A stretch of DNA of 64,000 nt from Treponema sp. OMZ 790 (GCF_024181285.1 NZ_CP051201.1:1984001-2048000); one strand, 5' to 3'. Positions 27,562-38,339 are shown, counted from the first letter of the stretch. Numbers and translations are program-made. Notes: generated from the letters alone by a model not told the origin.

Positions 27562-30500
27562 CTAATAGTCTCCTAGCTTCAATTCATTTATCTTCTTTTT
27601 TATATCTGCAATTTCTATTTCTATATTATCTAACTCGGCTTTATTTGATGCATTTATAGCTTTCATCTCTCGTATTTCCATTAACTTAGTAAAAATAGAA
27701 GTATTTACTTCATTTCCAGTGGTTTGCATATTTTCAGCATAATAAGCATCTACAAGATATCCACTTAGTGCATCAACATCAATATTAATTAAAAAAGCAA
27801 TTAGCATCATATTAAACGATCCACTATTACTCATAGCCGCATTGATACTATTATCAAAGATATCATAAAAATTAACGAAATCATTTATTTCTTTATAAAC
27901 TGAATTAAATGCGATATCATATATTTCTCCTTTTTTTCTATTAATCTCATGATTAATTTTAATAATTTTATCTTGGACTTGATGTTTCATTTCAATATAT
28001 TGATTTAAATTTTGCACTAAACATTTCCATTTTGCATTAAGTATTGCAGTCGCTGTCTGCTTCCCATCCGGATCAGTATACTTCACCGGATTATTCTCTG
28101 CATAATGATACACATGAAGATTGACGGTATTAAACACCCCTCCCATTCCAGGCAGGTTATCGTTATGCTTCTTAGCTTCATCATTTATCGGTGCCTTGGG
28201 TATATAATCATTCAACGCCGGATCACCGCTTAACCACCTACTATACTTCGGGTCAAGATACCTTGCTCCATAGTAATACAGTCCGGTTTCCTCGTCAAGT
28301 TCCTTACCCGTAAACCTAAACGGCAGTTTATCTAATCCCACAGCTACTTCCTCTATCCACAGCTCTCCGTAAGGCGTGTATTCTATATGCTCGTATTGCT
28401 TACCACGCCAATCTGTTACAAATTGCGCACTTCCCAAATGGTCACTGTGGTAATAATATCTTTTAACTTTTTGCTCTTCGTTGTCGCCTTGGTTATCGGT
28501 GTGCGTCATTGCCGTTACAAGGCGGCTGTTACCAACAAAGATATGCTTATGCACTCTTAAGCCTTGCGGGTTATTTTGGTCTTGTGTCGGGATATGTATC
28601 GTAAAAAAGTTATTAAAATAAAGCGTTTCACTTCTTCCCTCGTCTGTGTATTTAAGAGCTCTCTGTCCGTCTTCGCCGTAGCGGTAGTGGACTGTGTAGT
28701 TTCTGTCGCTTGATTTGGTTAAGAGGTTTCGCTCGTTCCAAGTGTAGTTACGCCTGTAGGCAAATAGGTCTTGCGGGTTTGACTGTTCCGTTTCTTTAGG
28801 AGCGTCAAGCCCGAAGCCATAATCTGCACCATAAACGTCTTGTTCTTCAAAATAGGAGTATGTAAATACAAACTCTTCTTCATCTGTGAAAGGTCCGTCT
28901 TTTTCGGCTGTGATATTGCCGTTTGCGTCATAACGGTAATAACGGTTGCCTGCTTTTATTAAACGGTGTGCATAGGCAGGGTCATACTCGTATTGAAGCG
29001 AGTAGTCAAGTTCAGCTTTGGGATAGGAGTTCCCTTGTGCACCGGGTATGTTTGTGGTGCTTATCTTTTCTTTCATGTTTCCTATGCCATCAAAGGCAAA
29101 GGTTTGTCTGTATTTTGCAATGCTTACAGGTGTTGTTCCAGAGCTTTTTTTAGCCTTGTATTGGTTACTTGTACCCTCTACGCTTATAAGCTGGTAAAGA
29201 TTATCGTAAGAGTATGTTTGTTTTGTTTCATAAGTACTTGCGTCATTATTATAGCCTAGGACGTTTCCTACAGGGTCGAATGAGTACTTTATTTTTTGAA
29301 AGATGTCTTGAGTTTGATTGTTCTTTGTTTCTATTGTATCTAACCAACGGCGTTTTTCATCGTACTTATATCTCGTTTCTACTCCGTTGCCGTATTTTAT
29401 ATACACTCTTTGTGAATGCTCATCATATAGGATTTTGTCTACATAAGAATATTTTATGCTACCCTTGTTTGTAGTTTTTGCTCCGCTCACTCCCTTTAAT
29501 TGTCCGCCTGCGTCGTAGGTGTAGGTTATGACCTCTCCGTCGGGGTATTTCATGCTTTGCATTCTTCCAAGGTAGTCCGAGCGGTATTCAAAGCTTGCAG
29601 TTTCGGGGCTGCTTCCTGCTCCGTAGCGGTTTATGGTTCTTGTTTCGCTTGTTACCTCATTGAGATAGCCGTATTTGTATTTTGTTTCTCCCGTTTCGTC
29701 TTTTTTATAAATTACCCGGCCTGCACCTTTTTGTTCCGGCTCTCCGTATTTGTATTCTATGTCTTGGCTAAAAGGATAGTCTGTTTTTAGTATGCGGTCA
29801 AAGCCGTCGTATTCATATCGTATTTCGGCTGCCTTGTTTTTTAATACCGAATCCGTTTCTGCTTGCAGCCTTCCTTTATCGTCGTATATCCATTCTTTTT
29901 TGCCTGTATCCTTGCTTTCTAATGCGGTTCTTCTTCCAAGCAAGTCATAGCTTACCGATAAAAGGTTTTCGTTTGCGTCGTATGCTCGCAGCATTTCTCC
30001 TAACACCGAATATTCATATCGGGCTTTGGTTAATATAGTATTGTTTTTATCTAAGCGTTCTACTTCCCGTATGTTTCCCCGTGCATCTTTTTTGCTTATG
30101 CTTATGTTTTCTTTTGGGTCGGTTGTTTTTGTTATTTGTAAAGAAGAATCTATAGAGTATTCCGTTTTTTGTTTGTGTCCGTCAGGAAGTGTAGTTAAGA
30201 TGTTCCTGTCTATATCGTCATACTCGTATTTTGTGCCGTTTCTTATCTTTGTAAAATCGTTTAGTTCATAAAACTGTTCTATTGCTTGATATGATGAGAT
30301 GGTTTTTAAATTGTTTTCTAAATCCCCTCCGTAAAAGAAGGGCATTCCTTCTTCACTCTTGCGTCCTGCCTTGTCGTAGTGTATTGTACTTGAGATGTTC
30401 CAGCCCGTTTGGGTTTGGTCATTCGTTCCGTCAATGTACACTTCCCCTTCTTTGGCTGTGTAGCTTATGCGTCCCAGACCGTCGTGAATTACAATTGTTT

Positions 30501-31806
30501 TCATTACACCGCTGTCTTTTGCTTCGGTGCTTATTTTGTTTTCGGTTACGGTGTACCAAAAGGAAGATGATGGAGTAATGTATGTATATTTTGCGTAAGG
30601 AGTTTCACTTGTGTCATAGGGGCTTCTCACCTCTGTTACCCGTCCAAAGTTGTCGTACTTATAGCTCATTGTATTGTTTGCAGCATCCGTTTCTTTTAGT
30701 TTTACTCCTAAAATACGATCCCATTCTATTTTACTTGTGTAAGATTTATCTCCTTTAGAACTTATCTCTTTTATTTCGATAGGATATATGCCGTCAAGGT
30801 ATTTGTATTCGGCTCTTTTACCTGTCGGGCTTGTTACTGCTTTTATGTTCCCTTCATCAGTCCATTCTATGCGGTTTACAAGATATGCTCCATGCGACGT
30901 GTATTGTTTTAATTCCGTTAAGGCTCCTGTTCTGCTGTCGTATGCACCCTCCCTTTTACGCAAAAGAGTTCCCGTCTTTCCGTGCAGGACATGTATTTTT
31001 TCGGGGTGGGCTTTAAAGTACGCTTCTTCTCTTCCCCCTTTCCAGTATGTTATTTCCGCTATGAGGTCATCATTTGTGTTTGTTACGTCTCCCTTGTCAT
31101 AGAGTTTTGTTACGTTCCCGTATTTATCGTAGTCGTATTCGCTTTCTGTTTTTATTTCGTTGTAGTTTTCTCGTATAGTAGTAGTTTCTTTTTTTATTCT
31201 TGCATGGGGTGCTGCATCGGTTTCGTATTCTTTTATTGAGTAGATGGTGCTTCCGTTTTGTACTATCTCGCGTTTTACCATGCCTTTTCGGTAGTAGGAG
31301 TCTATGTAGTATTCCGTTTCAGTTACAGTGCCTATTGCGTTTTTACTTCTTACCGTTTTAAAGCCGTAGAATTCTTTTTCGGCTCTGTTATAATAGCCGT
31401 CTTCGTAGGTGTAATAGGTTGTATACTCTTGTTCTTTTGAAAATATGCGGGCATCTCCTGCGTCGCTACGCAAAATGAGCTCGACGTATACCCGATACGC
31501 CTCCGCTTTATTTTTACTAGGCTCTTTGTATCTGCTCCGCCTATTTTCAAAAGTCCTGTCAGTGGGGCTGTCTAGTAATGAGTTTGTTTTGGCGGACTGC
31601 TCAATTTTGTTTTTTAGCATTATGAAGAAAACAAAATTGAACACCGCGCTTTTTAGGGCTACGCTGTCGCTTCGGTATCTTTCCGCAGAAATTACTGCGG
31701 AAAGATGTACAGCAAAAGCAATTTTTATAAATTGCTTTTGCTCCCTTGCAATCGCTGTCCGAATGAGATAGTTGGGTTGTGAATAAATGAAAAGTTTTGG
31801 TTTCAT
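27562..31806 (-). CDS. RHS cassette 2: longest RHS core fragment, helical tip
   Basis: A 1414-residue product and the longest RHS core in the window. After the leader the core enters at QEYTTYYTYEDGYYNRAEKE, a stretch resembling the SpvB/TcB-to-RHS boundary (EREFYGF-like). About 20 YD repeats follow (YDNFGRVTEVRSP, YDANGNITAEKDG and others), then SRWLSGDPALNDYIPKAP and the NNPVKYTDPDG junction. The tip (about 165 residues) is predicted mostly helical, with coiled-coil-like ends and a central hydrophobic stretch (FNMMLIAFLINIDVDAL). No catalytic motif is seen. There is no signal peptide, so the export part of an RHS protein is absent. The start at 31806 matches the MKxKL start of the other cassettes. 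Confidence 0.8.
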   Translation of the reverse strand: MKPKLFIYSQPNYLIRTAIAREQKQFIKIAFAVHLSAVISAERYRSDSVALKSAVFNFVFFIMLKNKIEQSAKTNSLLDSPTDRTFENRRSRYKEPSKNKAEAYRVYVELILRSDAGDARIFSKEQEYTTYYTYEDGYYNRAEKEFYGFKTVRSKNAIGTVTETEYYIDSYYRKGMVKREIVQNGSTIYSIKEYETDAAPHARIKKETTTIRENYNEIKTESEYDYDKYGNVTKLYDKGDVTNTNDDLIAEITYWKGGREEAYFKAHPEKIHVLHGKTGTLLRKREGAYDSRTGALTELKQYTSHGAYLVNRIEWTDEGNIKAVTSPTGKRAEYKYLDGIYPIEIKEISSKGDKSYTSKIEWDRILGVKLKETDAANNTMSYKYDNFGRVTEVRSPYDTSETPYAKYTYITPSSSFWYTVTENKISTEAKDSGVMKTIVIHDGLGRISYTAKEGEVYIDGTNDQTQTGWNISSTIHYDKAGRKSEEGMPFFYGGDLENNLKTISSYQAIEQFYELNDFTKIRNGTKYEYDDIDRNILTTLPDGHKQKTEYSIDSSLQITKTTDPKENISISKKDARGNIREVERLDKNNTILTKARYEYSVLGEMLRAYDANENLLSVSYDLLGRRTALESKDTGKKEWIYDDKGRLQAETDSVLKNKAAEIRYEYDGFDRILKTDYPFSQDIEYKYGEPEQKGAGRVIYKKDETGETKYKYGYLNEVTSETRTINRYGAGSSPETASFEYRSDYLGRMQSMKYPDGEVITYTYDAGGQLKGVSGAKTTNKGSIKYSYVDKILYDEHSQRVYIKYGNGVETRYKYDEKRRWLDTIETKNNQTQDIFQKIKYSFDPVGNVLGYNNDASTYETKQTYSYDNLYQLISVEGTSNQYKAKKSSGTTPVSIAKYRQTFAFDGIGNMKEKISTTNIPGAQGNSYPKAELDYSLQYEYDPAYAHRLIKAGNRYYRYDANGNITAEKDGPFTDEEEFVFTYSYFEEQDVYGADYGFGLDAPKETEQSNPQDLFAYRRNYTWNERNLLTKSSDRNYTVHYRYGEDGQRALKYTDEGRSETLYFNNFFTIHIPTQDQNNPQGLRVHKHIFVGNSRLVTAMTHTDNQGDNEEQKVKRYYYHSDHLGSAQFVTDWRGKQYEHIEYTPYGELWIEEVAVGLDKLPFRFTGKELDEETGLYYYGARYLDPKYSRWLSGDPALNDYIPKAPINDEAKKHNDNLPGMGGVFNTVNLHVYHYAENNPVKYTDPDGKQTATAILNAKWKCLVQNLNQYIEMKHQVQDKIIKINHEINRKKGEIYDIAFNSVYKEINDFVNFYDIFDNSINAAMSNSGSFNMMLIAFLINIDVDALSGYLVDAYYAENMQTTGNEVNTSIFTKLMEIREMKAINASNKAELDNIEIEIADIKKKINELKLGDY
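31434..31806 (-). repeat. Leader 2
   Basis: The outer slot is 120 bp here (31434-31553), one codon shorter than in the other copies, of the AAAAATAAA-arm type but with a diverged left arm. The middle hairpin is the TCAATTTTG type and the start-proximal block is the QKQFIKIAFAV type. The frame is open throughout. Confidence 0.85.
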
Positions 31807-31816
31807 AATATTTTTC

Positions 31817-32566
31817 TCATGTAAGCAAATCATCCGGCAACGATGTTTTAAAATAATCCATGTATAGTTTTTTAAAAGCATCTAACTGCTCTTTCGACAT
31901 TTTTTTTAATAGCCCTGAGTTAATTATTCGAATCATTATTTTTTTTTGTTCTTCTTCTAAAGGCGAACTTTCAGTAAACGGAATGACTGGTTTATTTCTT
32001 TTAAATTTCTTCCAATTTTCTATTATGTGCTCCACATCACGAACATGCATAACCATACTTGATATTTGTAACAATGGATAACTTTTTTCAAAAAATAACC
32101 GTTTTTTATTATTGCAAAAACCCAATGTATCATTATAATAGCAATATCCTACACTTACAAGTTCATCCCAATGTTTTTCAAGACCATTTAATAACCGTAT
32201 TTGAAATTTATTATGAAAATGTCGATATAAAAGGCTTACAGAACTATCTGCTACCAAGGCTGTAAGCATCAGCCATGAATTTTCCACAGCTTTCTTCATA
32301 TACCATGACACAACATCAGATGTATAAACTTCATCATATAAAATATAATCACTTAAAACTGACGGAAAAAACGCATTCGGTACTGCACGTGTAGGATATC
32401 CATCAACCATTACGATTGGCGTATCTTCCGTAACTTCCATCATTTTATCCGGAGCTTGTATTTTTTTTATAAAATTCTTCATAAAAACTATATTATGATT
32501 TTTTAACGGCCTTAATCTTTTTATAACTTCGTTATATGATCCGAATAATATGCTAGGTATTTTCAT
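31817..32566 (-). CDS. Cytosolic immunity candidate of cassette 3
   Basis: The family is not recognised. The 249-residue soluble protein has no signal peptide or membrane helix. The start at 32566 (MKIPSILFGSYNEV) is chosen because GGAGG lies 8 bases upstream; the frame also opens at 32596, overlapping the tip gene. The last 30 residues (KKMSKEQLDAFKKLYMDYFK) resemble the end of the tip in cassette 1 (HFKRAYMEHFKDDF), a possible trace of shared ancestry. A cytosolic partner fits a tip that attacks DNA. Confidence 0.6.
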   Translation of the reverse strand: MKIPSILFGSYNEVIKRLRPLKNHNIVFMKNFIKKIQAPDKMMEVTEDTPIVMVDGYPTRAVPNAFFPSVLSDYILYDEVYTSDVVSWYMKKAVENSWLMLTALVADSSVSLLYRHFHNKFQIRLLNGLEKHWDELVSVGYCYYNDTLGFCNNKKRLFFEKSYPLLQISSMVMHVRDVEHIIENWKKFKRNKPVIPFTESSPLEEEQKKIMIRIINSGLLKKMSKEQLDAFKKLYMDYFKTSLPDDLLT

Positions 32567-32585
32567 TTCAATATTCCTCCATAAA

Positions 32586-35500
32586 TTATGGTGCAACAGC
32601 AGACACCACTGCTAAAGGAGGACACACTGCTGCTGTGGCAGCTGTCCTTAGAATTTTATATATGCCATATAGAGCCAGTCCTGTAACAGCTAAGGCTCTA
32701 ACATTTGATGGCTTTGAATCAGGTACAGGAATCTTAGAATATAGAATAACACCTTGTTCAGGACTATGAAAAAAAACATCAGTTTTATCATTTAAATTAA
32801 AAAAGCCACTAGTACCTTTTGCATTGCTATCACCTAAATGCACGTTGCCTTCACCATATTTTTTTAATATGGATATGTACAACAAAGCTTGATTTTTTGC
32901 AAGTTTTGCACCTGCTGCATCAGGTTTTATTTCATATATTTCATTTGTTGTCATATTCCATATATCAGGTTTTAAGCCTAAATCGGTACGACCAAGTCCT
33001 TTATCTACTTTACCCACATCAGATAATGCTTTGGACATAGAAATAGTGTTTCCAGTAACAGTGTCTGGAGCATTGGCAGCTTTATAAATTTCAAAAATCA
33101 GTTTATGTATTTGCCGTCCTTCATCTGTATATATAGTCTCGCTTCTCCCATCCGGATCAGTATACTTCACCGGATTATTTCCCGCATAATGATACACATG
33201 AAGATTGACGGTATTAAACACCCCTCCCATTCCCGGCAAGTTTTCATTATGCTTTTTAGCCTCGTCATCAATGGGAGCCTTTGGTATGTAATCGTTTAAT
33301 GCAGGATCTCCTGACAACCATCTACTATACTTCGGGTCAAGATACCTCGCTCCATAGTAGTATAAACCTGTCTCCTCGTCAAGCTCCTTACCCGTGAAGC
33401 GGAAAGGTAACTTATCTAACCCCGCAGCAACTTCTTCAACCCAGAGTTCGCCATACGGCGTGTATTCTATATGCTCGTATTGTTTACCTCGCCAATCTGT
33501 TACGAATTGTGCGCTTCCAAGGTGGTCTGAATGGTAATAATACCGTTTAGCTTTTTGCTCGTCATTGTCGCCTTGATTATCTGTGTGGGTCATCGCGGTT
33601 ACAAGACGGCTGTTACCAACAAAGATATGCTTGTGTACCCGTAAACCTTGCGGGTTATTCTGGTCTTGTGTCGGTATGTGTATCGTAAAGAAGTTATTAA
33701 AGTATAAGGTTTCACTTCTACCCTCGTCTGTGTATTTAAGTGCCCGCTGTCCGTCTTCGCCGTAGCGGTAGTGGACTGTGTAGTTTTTGTCGCTTGATTT
33801 AGTTAAGAGGTTACGCTCGTTCCAAGTGTAGTTACGCCTGTAGGCAAATAGGTCTTGCGGGTTTGACTGTTCCGTTTCTTTAGGAGCGTCAAGCCCGAAG
33901 CCGTAGTCTGCGCCATAAACGTCTTGTTCTTCAAAGTATGAGTATGTAAATACAAACTCTTCTTCGTCGGTAAAGGGTCCGTCTTTTTCTGCTGTTATGT
34001 TGCCGTTTGCGTCATAGCGGTAGTATCGGTTGCCGGCTCTTATTAGGCGGTGTGCGTAGGCAGGGTCGTACTCGTAATCTAAGCTATAATCAAGCTCAGC
34101 TTTGGGATAGGAGTTGCCTTGGGCACCGGGTATGTTTGTGGTGCTTAATTTGTTGGTCATGTTTCCTATGCCATCAAAGCTGAATGTTTGTCTGTACTTT
34201 GCAATGCTTACAGGTGTTGTTCCAGAGCTTTTTTTAGCCTTGTATTGATTACTTGTTCCTTACTACGCTTATAAGTTGATAAAGATTGTCGTATTTATAT
34301 TCCTGTTTTGTTTCATAAGTACTTGCATCATTATTATATCCTAGAACGTTTCCTACAGGGTCGAATGAGTACTTTATTTTTTGAAAGACGTCTTGAGTTT
34401 GGTTATTCTTTGTTTCTATTGTATCTAACCAACGCCGCTTCTCATCGTATTTGTATCTTGTTTCTACTCCGTTTCCGTAGCGTATGTAAACTCTTTGTGC
34501 GTGTTCGTCATAAATGATTTTATCTACGTAAGAGTATTCAGCCGTTCCCTTTGACGAGGTTTTTACGCCGCTCACTCCCTTTAACTGTCCGCCTTTATCA
34601 TAGGTGTAGGTTATGGTTTCTACGTCAGGGTATTTCATACTCTGCATTCTGCCGAGGTAGTCCGAGCGGTATTCAAAGCTTGCAGTTTCAGGATTAGTTC
34701 CCGCTCCGTAGCGGTTTATGGTTCTTGTTTCGCTTACTACCTCGTTTAAGTTTCCGTAAGTATAGTGCGTTTCTCCCGTTTCATCTTTTTTGTAGACTAT
34801 TTGCCCCGCTCCATTTTGTCCCGGCGCTCCGTATTTATATTCTATGTCATGGCTAAAAGGATAGTCGGTATTTACTATGCGGTCAAAGCCGTCATACTCG
34901 TATCTTATTTCGGCAGCCTTGTTTTTTAATACCGAATCGGTTTCTGCTTGAAGCCTTCCTTTATCGTCGTATATCCATTCTTTTTTGCCTGTGTCCTTGC
35001 TTTCTAATGCGGTTCTTCTTCCAAGCAAGTCATAACTTACCGATAAAAGGTTTTCGTTTGCGTCGTATGCTCGCAGCATTTCTCCTAATACGGAGTATTC
35101 GTATCGTGCTTTGGTAAGAAGAGTGTTGTTTTTATCTAAGCGTTCTACTTCCCGTATGTTTCCCCGTGCATCTTTTTTGCTTATGCTTATGTTTTCTTTC
35201 GGGTCTGTTGCCCTTGTTATTTGAAGCGAAGCGTCTATCGAATACTCGTTTTTTTGTTTGTGTCCGTCAGGAAGCGTGGTTAGGATGTTCCTATCTATAT
35301 CGTCATATTCGTATTTTGTGCCGTTTCTTATCTTTGTAAAATCGTTAAGCTCATAAAACGCTTCAAGGGCTTCATAAGAGTTTTTATTTACCAGTTCTTG
35401 TTCTAAGTTTCCTCCGTAAAAGAAGGGCATTCCTTCTTCTATCTTTCGTCCTACATTATCATAGTTTATTACACTTGAGATGTTCCAGCCCGTTTGGGTT

Positions 35501-35946
35501 GTGTTCTCTGTTCCGTCTACGTACACTTCTCCTTCTTTTGCTGTATAGCTTATTCTTCCTAAGCCGTCATGGAGTACTATTGTTTTCATAACCTCTTTTG
35601 AAAATATGCGGGCATCTACTGCGTCGCACGGCAAAAAAGTGTCCTCGACGTATACCCGATACGCCTGCGGTACTTTTTTGCCTAACTCCTTGTATCTGCT
35701 CCGCCTATTTTCAAAAGTCCTGTCAGTGGGGAGGTTTAGTAAATTTAAAAGTTTAAACCCCGATGTTTTGCCGAATGGCAAAACTCGAAGCTCAAAGGTG
35801 CATAAGCAAGTTTGAGCGGCGGACTGCTGACACTTGTGTATTATCATAATTATGTAAAAGTACACAAGTGTCAGCACCGCGCTTTCTGCTTCAATCGCTG
35901 TCCGAATGAGATAATTAGACTTTTTTAATAAACACCTAGTTTTCAT
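32586..35946 (-). pseudogene. RHS cassette 3: PD-(D/E)xK-like nuclease tip, frameshifted in the core
   Basis: The leader is followed by RHS core entering at VMKTIVLHDGLGRISY, then some 15 YD repeats. One extra A at 34262 (CCTTACTACG, where other cassettes have CCTTCTACG) shifts the frame after YQLISV, giving two open frames: 34249-35946 and 32586-34160. The tip of about 185 residues contains DIWNMTTNEIYEIKP followed by a Lys/Gln helix (AKNQALLYISI). This is the D...ExK...Q arrangement of PD-(D/E)xK nucleases, so a DNA-cutting tip is likely. A hydrophobic tail ends the protein. Either a sequencing error or a real lesion would explain the shift. Confidence 0.8.
35595..35946 (-). repeat. Leader 3
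   Basis: The outer slot has the GGCAAAAAAGT-arm type. The next slot carries GTTTTGCC/GGCAAAAC. The middle hairpin is the TGACACTTGTGTA type, with arms at 35828-35840 and 35861-35873. The start-proximal block is shortened (RTAIEAESAV). The frame is open. Confidence 0.85.
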
Positions 35947-35953
35947 TTTTTTT

Positions 35954-37183
35954 CTATTTCTTTGCATCCTTGATGTTTTGCTGAGCCGGACTCTCATGCA
36001 ATTTTGGCGGAGGCATAATAAATTTATGTTTTTTCATATTTGAATGTAACGCCATATATGCTTCTTCTTTGCCTTGACGTGTTTCTAAATCATTAGGATC
36101 TAATTTTAGGCTTTCATCAAAATCATTTATTGCTTCTTGATATTTTCCCCAATTTAAATACGCAATTCCGCGCATTTTATGGATCTTCTCATCCATCGGT
36201 TTTAACTTTAATGCCTGATTAAAATCCTGTACTGCCGCTTCACATTTTGCTAAGTGAGTTAATGCCATACCACGTCCCACATAGATATGAATAGACGGAT
36301 ATATTTTTTCGGCTTTTGTAAACGAAACAACCGATTCTTCATATTTTCCTATATTGTAATACACCACTCCACAACCAATATATGCAGCAGTAAGACGACT
36401 TTCCAATATCAATGCCTGATTAAAATCATTGAGCGCTTTATCATATTTTTCTAAAAGATTATAGGCATTACCGCGTTCAGCATAAACTTCGGCAACATCA
36501 GCTTTAAGTTCTATAGATTTTGTAAAATCGTCTATTGCTTTTTCATAATCTCCCAGAACACCATATATACGTCCTCTGTTAAGATAATATTCATCTTGTG
36601 CCCCCTCCACAATCTTACCAAAATGTATTGCTGATGTATATTCTTTCAAAGCTTGCTCGTATTGTTTCAGATTGAAATATGCAAGCCCTAAAAAATTATA
36701 AGCATCTGCATAATATGGATTTATTACTATCGCTTGTGAAAGAACCGATATTGCCTGTTCATAGTTTCCAAGTGCATAATGGCAAAAACCATACAGAAAA
36801 TACGCTATCATATCCTCAGTATTTCTGGGATTAGGATTGGGAATTAATTTTACAGCTTCTTTCAAATCATCTACTGCTTTTGTGTATGCCTTTATTCTTG
36901 TATAGAACATTCCTCTATGTGTATAGGCACGCGCATAAGATGGGTTTATTTTTATAGCAGTATTAAAACAATCCAAAGCTTTTAAATTATCTCCTGTTTT
37001 AAGGTATTTTTCACCTAGTTCAATCAATTGTCCCGGAGTGAGTGACTCAAGTTGTGTAGAAAGTTGTTCCGCCTTAATTTCATTTTGCGCATGGCTTCCC
37101 GTTGTTTTACAACTTATCAAGCACAATACAGCCGTAAAAATTAAAAATAAAAATTGTTTTTTTAAATCTGTAGAACCAATCAT
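35954..37183 (-). CDS. TPR-repeat lipoprotein, immunity candidate of cassette 5
   Basis: A 409-residue protein with a lipoprotein signal peptide (FLIFTAVLCLISC) and about nine tetratricopeptide repeats (for example AIKINPSYARAYTHRGMFY and NYEQAISVLSQAI). The start at 37183 has a perfect ribosome site (AGGAGG); the frame extends further upstream into the tip gene without such a site. TPR proteins bind partner proteins, and TPR or Sel1 repeat proteins are known as partners in polymorphic toxin loci. Its lipid anchor puts it at the membrane, facing the periplasm. Its stop is 8 bases before the start of the next cassette. Confidence 0.75.
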   Translation of the reverse strand: MIGSTDLKKQFLFLIFTAVLCLISCKTTGSHAQNEIKAEQLSTQLESLTPGQLIELGEKYLKTGDNLKALDCFNTAIKINPSYARAYTHRGMFYTRIKAYTKAVDDLKEAVKLIPNPNPRNTEDMIAYFLYGFCHYALGNYEQAISVLSQAIVINPYYADAYNFLGLAYFNLKQYEQALKEYTSAIHFGKIVEGAQDEYYLNRGRIYGVLGDYEKAIDDFTKSIELKADVAEVYAERGNAYNLLEKYDKALNDFNQALILESRLTAAYIGCGVVYYNIGKYEESVVSFTKAEKIYPSIHIYVGRGMALTHLAKCEAAVQDFNQALKLKPMDEKIHKMRGIAYLNWGKYQEAINDFDESLKLDPNDLETRQGKEEAYMALHSNMKKHKFIMPPPKLHESPAQQNIKDAKK

Positions 37184-37205
37184 GTTTATCTTTTCCTCCT
37201 GATGT

Positions 37206-38339
37206 TCATAATTGTACTTTATATGAAAAATAGAGTTGCATATTTGGTATCGGCTTAGACGGAATTGTAAAATTGGCTGAGGTTCCAAATGAAAGAGAAT
37301 GTTTATCACCAATCGCCTTATTTAAATTTCCAGTGAGATTTATACCTAGGTCAAAGCTGTCACCAAAGTTTGGTTGAAATTGTGCAGCATACTTAAGGTC
37401 TGCACCCGAAGACAAGTTAATAGAACCTGAAAAGTTCATCCCTATGATATCAATACCTTTTTCTTTTAACTCTTTATTTAAATCGACTAGTCCTGAATCT
37501 AAAGCAATACCGACACAAAAACCTTCCAGCGCAAGAGTTGCAACAAAAGTCACAGGGTCGTTTTTTGCAAGATCTACCATATTAGTAAGTAATACTTTTA
37601 TATCGTTTACCTTTTTAATCGCATCTGTTTCAGACATCAGATTATTTGGATTAGACTTTTTAAATAAAGGATCCAACTGTTTACTCAAATCTATAGATAT
37701 TTTTATAGTTTCTTTAATAGTTTCTATATCCCGTCCATCTGGATCCATATACTTCACCGGATTATTCCCCGCATAATGATACACGTGCAAATTGACAGTA
37801 TTAAACACACCACCCATACCCGGCAAGTTCTCGTTATGCTTTTTAGCCTCATCGTCAATGGGAGCTTTGGGTATATAATCATTTAACGCCGGATCGCCTG
37901 ACAGCCACCTACTATACTTCGGATCAAGATACCTCGCTCCATAATAGTACAGTCCCGTCTCCTCTTTTGAAAATATGCGGACATCTCCTGCGTCGCTACG
38001 CAAAAATAAATGCTCGACGTATACCCGATACGCCTCCGCTTTATTTTTACTAGGCTCCTTGTATCTGCTCCGCCTATTTTCAAAAGTTCTGTCAGTGGGG
38101 CTGTCTAGTAATAACTTTCTTTTGGCGGACTGCTCAATTTTGTTTTTTAGCATTACGAAGAAAACAAAATTGAACACCGCGCTTTTCAGGGCTCCGCTAT
38201 CGCTTCGGTATCTTTCCGCAGAAATTACTGCGGAAAGATGTACAGCAAAAGCAATTTTTATAAATTGCTTTTGCTCCCTTTCAATCGCTGTCCGAAAGAG
38301 ATAGGTAGGCTGTGAATAAATGCTAAGTTTTGTTTTCAT
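37206..38339 (-). CDS. RHS cassette 5: short RHS core, unknown beta-rich tip
   Basis: Directly after the leader the core enters at ETGLYYYGARYLD, so only about 70 residues of core are present before the NNPVKYMDPDGRD junction. The tip has about 175 residues. It begins helical (ETIKISIDLSKQLDPLFKK), then a hydrophobic helix (VTFVATLALEGFCVGIA), then a repetitive beta part (GMNFSGSINLSSGADLKY, GINLTGNLNKAIG) that ends in YFSYKVQL. It could be membrane-active, but no family is recognised. The partner is the TPR lipoprotein 22 bases downstream. Confidence 0.72.
   Translation of the reverse strand: MKTKLSIYSQPTYLFRTAIEREQKQFIKIAFAVHLSAVISAERYRSDSGALKSAVFNFVFFVMLKNKIEQSAKRKLLLDSPTDRTFENRRSRYKEPSKNKAEAYRVYVEHLFLRSDAGDVRIFSKEETGLYYYGARYLDPKYSRWLSGDPALNDYIPKAPIDDEAKKHNENLPGMGGVFNTVNLHVYHYAGNNPVKYMDPDGRDIETIKETIKISIDLSKQLDPLFKKSNPNNLMSETDAIKKVNDIKVLLTNMVDLAKNDPVTFVATLALEGFCVGIALDSGLVDLNKELKEKGIDIIGMNFSGSINLSSGADLKYAAQFQPNFGDSFDLGINLTGNLNKAIGDKHSLSFGTSANFTIPSKPIPNMQLYFSYKVQL
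37964..38339 (-). repeat. Leader 5
   Basis: The outer slot is 37964-38086 (123 bp, AAAAATAAA arms). The middle hairpin has arms TCAATTTTGTTTT at 38134-38146 and its complement at 38161-38173. The start-proximal block (QKQFIKIAFAV) contains two more hairpins, CTTTCCGCAG.../...CTGCGGAAAG and AGCAAAAGCAATTT.../AAATTGCTTTTGCT. The frame is open. Confidence 0.88.

Noticed and set aside
28719..31440. Plus-strand and minus-strand open frames inside RHS cores
   Set aside because: They recur at the same place in each cassette, are Cys/Leu-rich shadows of the YD-repeat codons and have no ribosome sites.
31445..31771. Plus-strand open frames across the leaders (ending near the QKQFIK block)
   Set aside because: They arise because palindromes are open on both strands; they have no ribosome site and lead nowhere.
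34160..34262. Cassette 3 as two separate RHS genes
   Set aside because: The two frames join perfectly if one extra A is removed, there is no leader or ribosome site between them, and other cassettes are continuous here.
37183..37312. Longer start of the TPR lipoprotein
   Set aside because: It would place 43 residues ahead of a clear lipoprotein signal peptide, and the internal ATG has a perfect ribosome site.
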